A DNA stretch of 64,000 nt from CAVTUU01 sp045804965 (GCA_045804965.1 JBJMMD010000027.1:1-64000); one strand, 5' to 3'; counted from the first letter of the stretch, positions 1 through 8,582 are shown. The notes: generated by a model not told the origin, from the letters alone. Numbers and translations are program-made.

Positions 1-2914
1 CCAGCCGCTCCCGTGCCCCCCGTTGGACGAGAGCGGGACCGAAGGGTTCGCCCTCCTCCCGTTCCAGGTGCTGGAAGTGGCTGATCATCATGATGCCGTT
101 TCTTGCGGCGATCCCCAGCACCGTCAGGAAGCCGACGAGCGCGCCGAGCGAGACGTCGCCGCCATAGGTGGCGAGCACCGCCAGCACGCCGCCGGCGAGG
201 GCTGAGGGCAGGGTCAGGAAACTGACCGACGCCAGGCGCCAGCTCCCGAAGCACGCCTGCAGGAGGAGGAAGATGCCGGCCGCGGCCGTCAGTGCCACGG
301 CGAGCAAGGTCCGCTGGTCGCTCTGCCGATCGGCATACCCACCGAGCACCTCGGCGTGGTACTCGAGCGGGAAGGTGACGCTCTGGAGGCGGTCCTCGAT
401 ATCGTTAGCCACGGTGCCGAGGTCGCGCCCGCGGACGTTGGCGGTGACGTCGATGTAGCGATGGACGGCGTCGTGCTTGATGACGTTGGGGGTCGGCGCG
501 ATCCGCACGTCAGCCACGTCGCCCAGGCGGACCTGACCGCCGCCGGGTGTGTCGAGCAGCAGCTCGCGAATGCTGGTCAGGCTCTGACGCGTCTCGGGAC
601 TGCCCCAGACCACGACCTCGAACACCTTCTGTTGATCGAAGAGGTTGCCGACCATGATGCCCGACAACAAGGTGGCCGCCGCCCGGCGGACGTCGCCTGG
701 TTTGAGGCCGTAGTGCTGCGCCGCGGCGAGATCGACCTCGACCTCCACCTGTGGCTCGACGGCCTGGGACTCCGTCTGCGCGTCGACGACACCGCTGGTC
801 TGTGCCAGAAGTTGCTGCACCTCGTCCGCCTTGCCGCGAAGCACCCCCAGGTCCTCGCCGTAGACGCGGACGACAAGGTCTTTGCTCGATCCGGTCTGGG
901 CCTGACTGAGCCGCTCTTCGGGATAGGTCGTCACGTCGTGAGCGAGCCCGGGGTAGCCAGCGACCGTCTTGCGGACGGCGGCTAGTGTCTTGTCGTAGCT
1001 GGCATCGGGATCGATGCTGACCCAGACCTCGCCGGAGTTGATGTCGACCACCTGGTCCGACGTTATGGCGCGTCCGACATGGGCGCCGACGTTGCGCACG
1101 CCGGGGATGGACCGCAGTTCCTCACTGACCCGAGTCGTGATCCGGGTCATTTCCGTCTCGGAGGTGCCGGGCGGGCCCTCCCAGTGGACCAACAGATTCC
1201 GGTCTTGGAGCGTGGGCAGTCCGCCGGGCTGGGGCAACACATCGATGCCGGTGGCCATGGCGAGTCCGGCCACCACCAGGATCCCGAAGGCGGCGTAGGC
1301 CCAGCGCGGGCGGCCGACGACGGGCGCAAGTCCCCGGTCGTAGCCGCGCTGGAGCCACCGCACGAGCGGAGACTGGCGGCGCTCCAGCGGTGCCTTGGAC
1401 AACAGGATCAGGGCCATCGCCGGGGTGACGGTCAAGGCGACCAGCATGGAGGCCAGCACCGCCAGCGCGTAGGAGAGAACGAGTGGTCGGGAGAATTCGC
1501 GGGTCAGCCCGCTCAGGAACAGTACCGGGGTGGCCGTCACCAAAACGATCACAGTCGCGTAGACGATGGGGTTACGCACCTCGAGCGATGCCTCGAGGAT
1601 GCCGGTCGCCGTCGATTTGGTGCTCCCCGCTTGGCGGTCCTCGCGGAGGCGGCGCCGGATGTTGTCGATGCCAATGATGGCGTCGTCGATGACGATGCCG
1701 AGGGCGACGACAAAGCCCGCCAAGAACAGGAGGTTGAACGTTTCGCCACGCAGGTAGAGCACAAGTCCAGCCGCCACCAGGGACAGCGGGATCGCCACCG
1801 CGGCGATCAACGCACTGCGCCAGTCGAAAAAGAACGCTAGCAGCAGCAGAATTACGAAAAGGGCACCGAGCAGTAGCACCTTTGTGAGATTGTCGATGGC
1901 CATCTCGATGAAGGACGCCGATCGGAAGACTGTGGTGTCCATCTCGAGACCGGCTAGACCGGGCTGCATCTCATTGAGCGCTTCTTCGACTCCCTGCGTC
2001 ACATCCAGGGGGTTAGTCTCTGGGAACTTCTCGACGACGAGCAGCAGACCCTGCCCGTCGGCCGAGACGGCGTCGCCGATAAGCGGTTGGTGATCCTCCA
2101 CCACGGTGGCCACGTCGCCCAGGCGCAGCGTCTCACCATCAACGATGACTTGGGCAAGGTCATCCGCCGTCTTGACAGGCGTGAGGTGCTGAATCGAGAG
2201 CCTCTGATTGGTGGTGTCGATGAACCCCCCGACTCCGGGCGTCGACGCCTCCAAGAACGTCAGTGGCGACACCCACAGGGCGTTCCCGGCAGTTTGGACG
2301 ATTTGAAAGAGCGAAACACCCTTGTCTTGCAACTGCTTCGGGTCGACTTGCACTTGCAGTTGCCGCTCGCGGTGGCCCCATTCGGACACATTCGCTACGC
2401 CGGGGACGCCGATCAATCGGGGTATGATCGTCCACCGGGCGAGCACCGACATCTCGGTCGGGGACAGCGTCTGCGAGGAGAGCCGAACCATCATCACCCG
2501 GCTCGTCGACGACACGGGCTGGAGCATCTGCGGTGGCTTGGACACTTGGGGCAAGGCATGCGCCTGCGTGAGCCGCTCTTGGACCACCTGGCGTGCGCGG
2601 AGGGGGTCGGTCCCCGGCTCGAAGATGAGCTGGATCGACGAAAGCCCGGTCACCGACTCGGAGCGGATGTGGTCGAGCCACGCTACCCCGTTGAGCAGGT
2701 CCTGCTCGATCGGAACGGTGATCAGCTGTTCCACCTCAGCCGCGGACAGGCCGAGGGCCTCGGTCTGAACTTCTACTGTCGTCGGCGTGAACTCGGGCAA
2801 CGTATCCACCGGCATGTCGGGCAGGCGAACGACGCCGACGACCATAATCGCCGCCGCGACACCGAGGACCAAGAGCCGAAACTTCATGCTCGCTGCAATA
2901 ATCGATCGCACCAT
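1..2914 (-). CDS. RND efflux transporter, CusA/CzcA-like permease (C-terminus beyond window)
   Basis: Inner-membrane proton-driven pump of the resistance-nodulation-division superfamily, closest by eye to the heavy-metal (HME) branch. The open frame covers 971 codons and runs off the left edge; family members are about 1030-1050 residues, so perhaps 60-80 residues are missing. Visible marks are the N-terminal LPDMPVDTLPEFTPTTVEVQ, the TM4 motif ALGIVIDDAIIGIDNIRRRL, and the late RNGIMMISHFQHLEREEG typical of CusA/CzcA C-terminal halves. The ATG at 2914 is preceded by a GAGGGG sequence. It lies 23 nt downstream of a lipoprotein-like gene on the same strand, so they are probably one operon. No periplasmic adaptor or outer-membrane factor is visible on this side. 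Substrate (metal or other) cannot be decided. Base composition is GC-richer than the core region. Confidence 0.9.
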   Translation of the reverse strand, partial: MVRSIIAASMKFRLLVLGVAAAIMVVGVVRLPDMPVDTLPEFTPTTVEVQTEALGLSAAEVEQLITVPIEQDLLNGVAWLDHIRSESVTGLSSIQLIFEPGTDPLRARQVVQERLTQAHALPQVSKPPQMLQPVSSTSRVMMVRLSSQTLSPTEMSVLARWTIIPRLIGVPGVANVSEWGHRERQLQVQVDPKQLQDKGVSLFQIVQTAGNALWVSPLTFLEASTPGVGGFIDTTNQRLSIQHLTPVKTADDLAQVIVDGETLRLGDVATVVEDHQPLIGDAVSADGQGLLLVVEKFPETNPLDVTQGVEEALNEMQPGLAGLEMDTTVFRSASFIEMAIDNLTKVLLLGALFVILLLLAFFFDWRSALIAAVAIPLSLVAAGLVLYLRGETFNLLFLAGFVVALGIVIDDAIIGIDNIRRRLREDRQAGSTKSTATGILEASLEVRNPIVYATVIVLVTATPVLFLSGLTREFSRPLVLSYALAVLASMLVALTVTPAMALILLSKAPLERRQSPLVRWLQRGYDRGLAPVVGRPRWAYAAFGILVVAGLAMATGIDVLPQPGGLPTLQDRNLLVHWEGPPGTSETEMTRITTRVSEELRSIPGVRNVGAHVGRAITSDQVVDINSGEVWVSIDPDASYDKTLAAVRKTVAGYPGLAHDVTTYPEERLSQAQTGSSKDLVVRVYGEDLGVLRGKADEVQQLLAQTSGVVDAQTESQAVEPQVEVEVDLAAAQHYGLKPGDVRRAAATLLSGIMVGNLFDQQKVFEVVVWGSPETRQSLTSIRELLLDTPGGGQVRLGDVADVRIAPTPNVIKHDAVHRYIDVTANVRGRDLGTVANDIEDRLQSVTFPLEYHAEVLGGYADRQSDQRTLLAVALTAAAGIFLLLQACFGSWRLASVSFLTLPSALAGGVLAVLATYGGDVSLGALVGFLTVLGIAARNGIMMISHFQHLEREEGEPFGPALVQRGARERL

Positions 2915-2937
2915 AGATGGGCCCCCTCACAGTGCAG

Positions 2938-3684
2938 TCAAGGTCGAACAACATTCCGGGCAATAAGCGGCCAAAAGACGCACGCCAAAACTTCCGTAGT
3001 AAGCGGCTTCACGACGAAAATTGAACTCCGGAGGAAAAGATTGGCGCCGTCAAAAACGGCGCCAAGAACAGAAATTAGACCTGCGAACACCTTCGAGATC
3101 ACCGGCGATCCGCGCAGGTGAAGAACACCGAGGGCTGCCAAAAATGCAAGCGGGATTCCCAGGAGATTCATAAGGGCCGCCACCCGATCGAAAAAGATCA
3201 CCGCCATCAGTACCATGGCGAGGATTGCACCAGCGACGAGCAAATCCTCGTCGTCATCGTCATCGATCGCGGAACCGATAAGCTTCGCCAGTCGGTGAGG
3301 TAATGTAGGTAAGGGTTGAATCGAGGTAAGCGACCCCAACATATGAGGAACGATGTGTACCTCTCGGGGACGCTCCAGAACCATTTGACGGGCCCGCGTA
3401 TTGCCTGTGCCAAGCACAAATAAGAGTACGGTTGACGAGAGGCTCGGAGAGGATTCGAAGTGGATATTGTTGAGCCATAAGGCTCCCTTGGAAAATGACT
3501 GTTCCGTCGGAACTTTGATCAGCGATTCGTATTTGGTCACTGAGTAATTCAGGGCTCCATACTGAGCTTCAACAAAATGCAGCTTATGCTCCGGCACGCT
3601 ACCGACTGCCGCGCTCGGATTCTGCCAATCGCAGGAGAGAATGAGTCCCGCCGTCATCACAATAAATAGCAAACGCAATCGCAC
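2938..3684 (-). CDS. Unknown lipoprotein-like membrane protein upstream of the RND pump
   Basis: Not recognised. I start it at GTG 3684 because this puts a basic, hydrophobic signal (VRLRLLFIVMTAGLILSC) at the N-terminus, ending in a lipobox-like LILSC. The open frame continues upstream to 3957, but that 91-residue extension is rich in Arg, Ser and Pro and looks non-coding. About 248 residues: a soluble N-terminal part, then an unusual acidic run (IDDDDDED), then three hydrophobic segments (LLVAGAILAMVLMAVIFF, MNLLGIPLAFLAALGVLHL and VFAGLISVLGAVFDGANLFL). The stop is 23 nt from the RND start, suggesting co-transcription and an accessory role in efflux (inference). There is no strong ribosome-binding site, so the start is uncertain. 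Confidence 0.5.
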   Translation of the reverse strand: MRLRLLFIVMTAGLILSCDWQNPSAAVGSVPEHKLHFVEAQYGALNYSVTKYESLIKVPTEQSFSKGALWLNNIHFESSPSLSSTVLLFVLGTGNTRARQMVLERPREVHIVPHMLGSLTSIQPLPTLPHRLAKLIGSAIDDDDDEDLLVAGAILAMVLMAVIFFDRVAALMNLLGIPLAFLAALGVLHLRGSPVISKVFAGLISVLGAVFDGANLFLRSSIFVVKPLTTEVLACVFWPLIARNVVRP

Positions 3685-4022
3685 GCTCGCGGCATCCCGA
3701 TCGCGTGTCACCGGATGGGTTTGGCGAGTCACAATCGTTTGAGCGCATTTGTAAGGGTGCAGGGGAGGACAGACAGAGGTTGGTATTGCGGAAACCGCTC
3801 CGACAATACGCTGGAAATAGCGTGCGAGCCGCCCATCGCCCCCACGGGCGCGCCCACCGGAAGCGGACGCAGAGACGGTCATCGTTCGATTGGGCTGCCA
3901 ACGCATTCTGCTGTCGTACGACGAGCAGACAGTATGCGAAGGCCTAGGAAGCGGCAAGCCATTTCCATCTGCCTCTCACATTCGTCGCTCGCCGGGCACG
4001 CGCGTCGAACTAGGATGAATTA

Positions 4023-4057
4023 CCCATTACTATACGCCCATTACCATACTCCCATTC
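4023..4057. repeat. 14-bp tandem repeat, 2.5 copies
   Basis: CCCATTACTATACG (4023-4036), CCCATTACCATACT (4037-4050) and a partial CCCATTC (4051-4057). On the minus strand the copies read GTATRGTAATGGG and contain the two -10-like hexamers TATGGT and TATAGT, so the repeat coincides with the presumed transcription start of the lipoprotein-RND operon. Confidence 0.75.
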
Positions 4058-4070
4058 TGGCGAGAGTCAA
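4043..4070 (-). promoter_or_regulatory. Putative promoter of the lipoprotein-RND operon
   Basis: On the minus strand, TTGACT (4070-4065), 16-nt spacer, TATGGT (4048-4043). Transcription would start near 4036, leaving a leader of about 350 nt before the GTG at 3684. The three GTTCA repeats at 4091-4123 lie directly upstream of the -35, the position expected for an activator. Confidence 0.5.
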
Positions 4071-4090
4071 GTAGTACGTACGTATTTTAA

Positions 4091-4123
4091 GTGAACTTGT
4101 CATGAACATTGGATGAACAAATG
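4091..4123 (-). promoter_or_regulatory. Three 11-bp direct repeats (GTTCAY-N5), response-regulator-like box
   Basis: Plus-strand GTGAAC at 4091, ATGAAC at 4102 and ATGAAC at 4113, spaced exactly 11 bp; on the minus strand GTTCAT, GTTCAT, GTTCAC. Tandem 11-bp repeats with a GTTCA core are the known form of PHO boxes bound by PhoP-type OmpR-family regulators in actinobacteria. Placement about 20 bp upstream of the -35 suits activation of the efflux operon. The identity of the regulator is inference. Confidence 0.5.
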
Positions 4124-4375
4124 AGGCGACAGGTTTCGAAAGTGGATCGCACAGCGGACAGGTCGAATGCACATTGGTTTTCGCGCTGGGAGTCGATGTG
4201 CCCTGGAGGTCTCTTCGACTCGCACGCCCGAATTCTTGTCTTCCAAGGACCGAATTTCTATACTTTCGGGCGGCGTCCGAAGGTCGCAGGTTTGGCTTCC
4301 CGACGCGTCGTACCCTGAGCGTGGCCGATCATGATTTATTGAGAAGGCTGACCAACTCCTTCGTCAGCTCGAAGG

Positions 4376-4680
4376 TCATTCCATTTGGATTTCAGCAACG
4401 TGGCGACTGAGCGCGAGGCGCGGATGCCGACTGGCTAAACGGCAGATCACTGCTTGGTACTCCCACCCGAAGTGGCGCCGGTGCCACTCATCCGCGAACC
4501 CACCGCCCCCCCGGTCTTGCCGAGCCCTTTCTCAAACGGGAAAAATCGCCCGTCCGGGTCGGCCTCGGTCGGGGTCGGGTGGTCGAGCAACCGGCACAGG
4601 TCAATAAAGTGCGATTGCGCCGACGCGCGCTCGGTGAGCGTCACGGCGCGCCACCTGGCTTGGAATTCGGGCACGTTCAT
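4376..4680 (-). pseudogene. Truncated, frameshifted MmeI/type IIG-like DNA methyltransferase stub
   Basis: From ATG 4680 the frame reads MNVPEFQARWRAVTLTERAS, then SHFIDLCRLLDHPTPTEADP and FFPFEKGLGKTGG. This is the conserved N-terminus of large class I SAM-dependent DNA methyltransferases of the MmeI/type IIG restriction-modification kind. The frame then slips: the conserved continuation GGGFADEWHRRHFGWEYQ is found two bases out of frame, after which homology stops and the frame ends at 4376. Intact relatives are roughly 900-1200 residues, so only the first 8-10 percent remains. A longer frame from 4833 adds 51 unrelated residues that I do not believe. This is a relic of a restriction system at the end of the decaying element. 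Confidence 0.75.
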
Positions 4681-4762
4681 GCGCCGGATTGTACGGGAAC
4701 GGCCGGGCGCGCTCCGCTGATCCGCGGTCATATCGGGGTAAGCAAGTAACCCGGGGGAGGGG

Positions 4763-6016
4763 TCAGTCGGCGTACTTGAGGCGAAGGAGCCGCTCAATCC
4801 CAGGTAGGAGCTCGGCATACTGCTCGTCGTCATCGAGCGAAGGGGGCCACTCGCCGGCGTCGTCCCGGTACGGCTTCACCGCCTCGGTGAGGATGCCCCA
4901 GATCCGGACCGCCTCGGTGTCGCTCGCCTCCGCCTGCGCCAGGAGGTCGCGCACCCGCGAGTCGAGCGGGTCCTCGCCGCCGAATTCGGTCTCTTGCAGG
5001 CGCGAGATTGCCTCGCGAAAGGTCCGCAGCTCCGTCCGAAACGAGCGCAGCCCGGCGGCGACGTTGCGGAGTTCGTCGCGCAGGTCGTCGCCCATTGCCC
5101 ACGGCCACGCGTCTTGCACCAGGGCGCGGCGGCGCGCCCGCTCCTTCGCCGTCGCCGGCGGCTCCAGCGTCAACTGGGCGAGGACCGAAGCGTCGACGTC
5201 ACCGCCATCGCGGGCGATCGAGCGGAGCACGCCCAGCATCTCGGCGCGGCGCGCGCGGACCGCCTCGGCTTCCGCATCAGGTCGGATCTCCCACTGCACC
5301 AGACCGCCGCCGAAGAACTCCACCTCCGGGACGTGGTAGGCGGGGCCGAACATGCGAAAGGTGCCGGCAGTCGTCCCGCCAGCCCAATCGGACAGGATGC
5401 CCACCGGGGGCCACGGGTCACCAGCGCGTCGCGTCGGTTTGGGCAGTTCTCCCACCCGAACTGCCGCCCGGAAGCAGCGCATCGCCCGCGCGAGGAGGTC
5501 GGCCTCCTCCGCGACGGTCGACTCCTCGGACCGGTCCCGCGCGATGGCGGCCAGGTCCGGGTGCAGGCCAGGCTCGTCGGCATCGAGGTCGGGGCAGAAC
5601 GCCACGAGGTTCTCCGCGACGTGGGTCGGCTCGGCCCGCTCAGCGTCGAGCAATCGGCGGTGCTCGCGCTCCGTTACGGGATAGGCGAGCAGCCACCAGA
5701 AGCGGCTCAGATAAGCAAGGACGTTCCGGGGCGTGGCGGCGAAGTCGTAGGTAATGCCCGCAAGCATGGTCCACTTGTCGATGCCGAGCGCGACGGCAAC
5801 GATCATAGCCGGCGTGACATCGTGGAGTTCGCGCAGAATCGTCACCGCCCGATTGTAGGCCCGCCCGGCGGTCGCATCGGGCAGCGCATCGCGGATGGCG
5901 TCGATCTCGCCGGTGTGCTCCCGCCAGGAGCGGGCAATCAGGCGGGCGCGTTCGACCGGCGTCAATGATGCGTAGAGGGTCGCCAGCTTGCGGTCGCTCT
6001 GCGTCGCCACCGTCAC
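4763..6016 (-). CDS. Unknown 417-residue protein of the decaying mobile element
   Basis: No family recognised. The start is GTG 6016, overlapping the stop of the upstream gene by 4 nt (GTGA), which points to translational coupling. The protein is soluble and looks mostly helical, with a Trp-rich patch (YLSRFWWLLAYPVTEREHRR, about residues 102-121) and charged helices with many Arg and Glu in the C-terminal half. There is no Walker, HTH or zinc motif. The reading frame is intact although the two replication genes upstream are broken. Composition is markedly GC-rich against the core genome. It is presumably cargo or an accessory factor of the plasmid/phage-like module; function unknown. Confidence 0.7.
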   Translation of the reverse strand: MTVATQSDRKLATLYASLTPVERARLIARSWREHTGEIDAIRDALPDATAGRAYNRAVTILRELHDVTPAMIVAVALGIDKWTMLAGITYDFAATPRNVLAYLSRFWWLLAYPVTEREHRRLLDAERAEPTHVAENLVAFCPDLDADEPGLHPDLAAIARDRSEESTVAEEADLLARAMRCFRAAVRVGELPKPTRRAGDPWPPVGILSDWAGGTTAGTFRMFGPAYHVPEVEFFGGGLVQWEIRPDAEAEAVRARRAEMLGVLRSIARDGGDVDASVLAQLTLEPPATAKERARRRALVQDAWPWAMGDDLRDELRNVAAGLRSFRTELRTFREAISRLQETEFGGEDPLDSRVRDLLAQAEASDTEAVRIWGILTEAVKPYRDDAGEWPPSLDDDEQYAELLPGIERLLRLKYAD

Positions 6017-6411
6017 GCTCGCCGCCAGTGGGCAACCGCCTGCCGTCGCTCAGGTTCGAGGACCGCCTCCAACGCCGCAATGCGATTCTCGACGTCGGCC
6101 TGCTGGATGGTCCGGGCGGCTACGTTGGCGAGCACACCGATGGCGTTGGCGATGCGGATGTCGATCCGGCCGGCGCGGACGTCGTTGATCTTCAATTCGA
6201 CGATTGCCAACACGTCGCCGAGTGAGCGAACGGCAAGGCTCGAGTCGGGCACCGTGATGACGCGTCCAGCCTGGCCGCCACGGCGTCGAGCGTTGCGGCG
6301 TTTCTCAACTTGGTCCGGCGCATGGGCGAAACAATGGGACGAGCCCGATATTGCGAAACCGCCACAAGGACGTCCGCTGTCGTGGACAAAGGCGCAACGC
6401 TCCGCGACCAT
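6013..6411 (-). CDS. Small Cys/His-motif protein of the mobile element
   Basis: 132 residues from ATG 6411; GTG 6420 is an alternative. It carries an N-terminal putative zinc-binding pattern C-x8-C-x9-C-x3-H (CAFVHDSGRPCGGFAISGSS then HCFAH), followed by a basic patch (VEKRRNARRRGGQAGR) and a helical C-terminus. I recall proteins with this Cys/His layout beside replication and phage-type genes, but I cannot name a function; DNA binding is plausible. The ATG lies one base after the TGA that would end the intact frame of the upstream AAA ATPase, and its own stop overlaps the next start. This is operon-style packing with primase, ATPase and the 417-residue gene. Confidence 0.65.
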   Translation of the reverse strand: MVAERCAFVHDSGRPCGGFAISGSSHCFAHAPDQVEKRRNARRRGGQAGRVITVPDSSLAVRSLGDVLAIVELKINDVRAGRIDIRIANAIGVLANVAARTIQQADVENRIAALEAVLEPERRQAVAHWRRA

Positions 6412-6412
6412 T

Positions 6413-7865
6413 TCAGGCACTATCCGTTAAGGCAAGGCAATCAAGCGGTAACTGATGGTCACACTCGCCAGGTAACCGCTCCTTTGTTTCGGGATCAGCT
6501 GACCGCGTCAAACATTCCAGACATATGACATAGCGGCCACTGACTGGGGTGACGCCGCATTCGATGCATGTCCACGACTCTGCATCAGGCGCACCTGGCA
6601 TAGGATGCGAATCACCCGCAACCGTGGCAGCCGTACTTGTATGGCATTCTAAGGAGATTTGCGCAGATTTCGTTTCGTTGCTCTCCATAGGATGCAATGA
6701 GTTGGCATCGTATGGCGCGGTGTGGCGTTGTATGGGCGAATCCACATAGAGTGCCATAGATTGCGCGGTTTCTTGGTCGGAGGGCCGTGGCATTATATGG
6801 TCTGAGTCCTGTCTCGTCTTCGGTTTGATCTTCGCTTGGAGCCGGTGGAAGTTCTTGCCCGGGCGGGAGCCAATAGACGAGGCTGCCTTTGCTGAAACCG
6901 ACGCGCTCTGATCGCACCTGTAGTGTTTTCTTCGCGCGATTGGCGGTTCGCCAGCCGTGGTGTTCGGCTTCAGCCTCTGCCTCGAGTTCGCCCACCAGTC
7001 GCGGCCCAGGGCCAAGTTTGGTAAGCAACCAAAGCTCAGTCTCGGTGTTTGCTTTCGCCGATTGATTCGGCGGCGCCAGCAAGATGTCATCGGCCGTGAG
7101 ATAGCATGGTTCACGGTCCCATTTCACCTTCGCATGATCGCTCCCAGGCATGCCTTCAAGACGAAACGCGAGGCTTGGCGGCATCGGCCCGATGTTGCAC
7201 TTGATCGGCGCCATCACGATGCGATCAATGTCCTGGGGGTCACGACCAAGCGCGAGACCGAACAGCGCAGCACCGATGATGCCCAGGCTCCCGCCGCCGC
7301 GATACATTGCCGCCGCCCCGACTTGTTTGTTTGGGTGTCGAGTCAGCCAAATACTGACTCCGGTTTCCTCGCCGACCGGCGCGAGCGGACCCATGATCTT
7401 GGCCCGCACATCTTGGTCACTGTAGAGATTGACGCCGGCGCCCGCATGGGCAGCGAGCGGGTCAATGTAGAGATGCTGGATATGGAGATCGCGAATCGCC
7501 CGAATTATATCGTCGGTATCGTCCGGAATCATCAAACTGCGCTTATGGCCTGCAGGCGTGCGCCCGGCTAGTTGGCAAATGTCGTCCATCTTTGCGCCAG
7601 CGATCTTAAGCCGTGAGCGCGTGGTGTCTTTCAGTCCGTCCTCATCGCTGATGATGCCGACGATCATTTCCTAGGTATTGACTGATTCACCAGGAAGCCA
7701 GCCGCCACGACTAAACCGGGCGGTAATGTCGAGCCCAGTCGTGGTCTTGCCTAGTCCTGGGTCTCCTTCCCCAACGGTGACTTTGCCGGCCGCTATCCGG
7801 CCTTGCCAGCGCCAGGAAATGTGCTGTTCTTGGATGCTATCGAGGAACTCGGCGACCACGGTCAC
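6413..7865 (-). pseudogene. RepA-like AAA ATPase (replicative helicase type), inactivated
   Basis: The N-terminal frame from GTG 7865 contains a Walker A motif GEGDPGLGKTTTGLDITARF, typical of plasmid RepA/RecA-fold helicase-like ATPases. An in-frame TAG at 7671-7673 interrupts it; the same frame continues with EMIVGIISDEDGLKDT, LYIDPLAAHAG and a C-terminal wHTH-like part. A second lesion, roughly 6770-6850, shifts the frame: in the shifted frame the expected C-terminal zinc ribbon appears (CIECG, then CLECL). That frame ends with TGA at 6413, one base before the next gene's ATG, which supports it as the ancestral one. The upstream primase stop overlaps the GTG start (GTGA). Two independent lesions make this a pseudogene. 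Confidence 0.8.
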
Positions 7866-8579
7866 AGCGTCACCTCCACCCCACCACGGCGGAGGATGAG
7901 CCTTGCGCCTCGGCTGTAGCGCGTGCAGGAAGCGCCGATCTCCTCAACCTCATCAGCCTTAAGCGCGGGCTGGCATCGACGCTGGTTGACGGCAAGTAAA
8001 GCGGCTTCGGTCTCATGCACGGTCAGGCTGGCGGTGCGCAGGCGGCAGCCCAGCCGAAAGAGCGTATCGTTGCGTTGCCCTTCACCGATCGGCCCTGAAT
8101 CCTCTGTGAAACGCAGCCGGTCGCGCGCTTCGCTCAGGCGCTCAAGGACCCATGCCGGGAGCGGCGCAAGCGGAAGATCGTCGAGGCCGTAGCCGTCTCT
8201 CCAGTCGTAAGTCCGGCCGGAAACATGGAGCGACGGCGGCGCCACCACATAGCCGCCATCCGCCTTGATGTCGATGCCCGATCCGAGCGCACTCTCTCGG
8301 CATGGAATGTTGACGCCGGGGTGCGCGAACCAGAAATGGCGCCCATTGTCGCCCGGTCGTAACGGTCGGCGTTGTGCGAAGCGAGCCGTACGTGCGTTCT
8401 AGCTCGCGGAGCCTGAAATGGCCATCGTGGCGAGGATCCACGTCGACGACAACAATATCGCTCACAATGCCAGTGCGAATCCCGATGTTCTGATCGGGAT
8501 AGAGGGCGGACCATTGCTGATCCCGCGTGCGGCTCGAGATGACAACGCTGCGGGAAAGCGTGGGGAATCTATTGATTCC
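7862..8579 (-). pseudogene. Bifunctional primase-polymerase (Prim-Pol) with PriCT-1-like tail, inactivated
   Basis: Archaeo-eukaryotic primase-type protein that primes replication of plasmids and phages. Frame 1 (from about 8579) gives SALYPDQNIGIRTGIV and DIVVVDVDPRHDG, the metal-binding core of Prim-Pol. A single extra base at about 8351 shifts the frame: read in the next frame, DNGRHFWFAHPG and GSGIDIKADGGYVVAPPSLH follow in the expected order, then the C-terminal GQRNDTLFRLGCRLR region of primase C-terminal domains. The N-terminus is also missing, because a stop (8580-8582) precedes the first recognisable residues. Its stop overlaps the ATPase start. Remnant of a plasmid- or phage-type replication module. 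Confidence 0.8.
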
Positions 8580-8582
8580 TTA

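Larger units (their letters stand above)
3685..4375. other. Non-coding stretch with the promoter region of the lipoprotein-RND operon
   Basis: No convincing gene. Bases 4023-4123 hold a sigma-70-like minus-strand promoter, a 14-bp tandem repeat and three 11-bp repeats (listed separately). There is also a palindrome TACGTACGTA at 4075-4084. Short frames on both strands here lack protein-like composition. Confidence 0.5.

Noticed and set aside
356..985. 209-residue plus-strand frame, and others at 1079-1840 and 2087-3121
   Set aside because: Antisense shadows of the RND gene; GC-rich third positions keep opposite frames open and the peptides (His/Arg/Asp-rich) have no family features.
3685..3957. 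N-terminal extension of the lipoprotein-like gene
   Set aside because: Residues are Arg/Ser/Pro-rich, begin with TTG without a ribosome-binding site, and would bury the signal peptide.
4994..5968. 324-residue plus-strand frame
   Set aside because: Antisense to the 417-residue gene; composition is typical of a shadow frame, and the minus-strand gene has coupled overlaps.
6957..7571. 204-residue plus-strand frame
   Set aside because: Antisense of the recognisable RepA-like ATPase.
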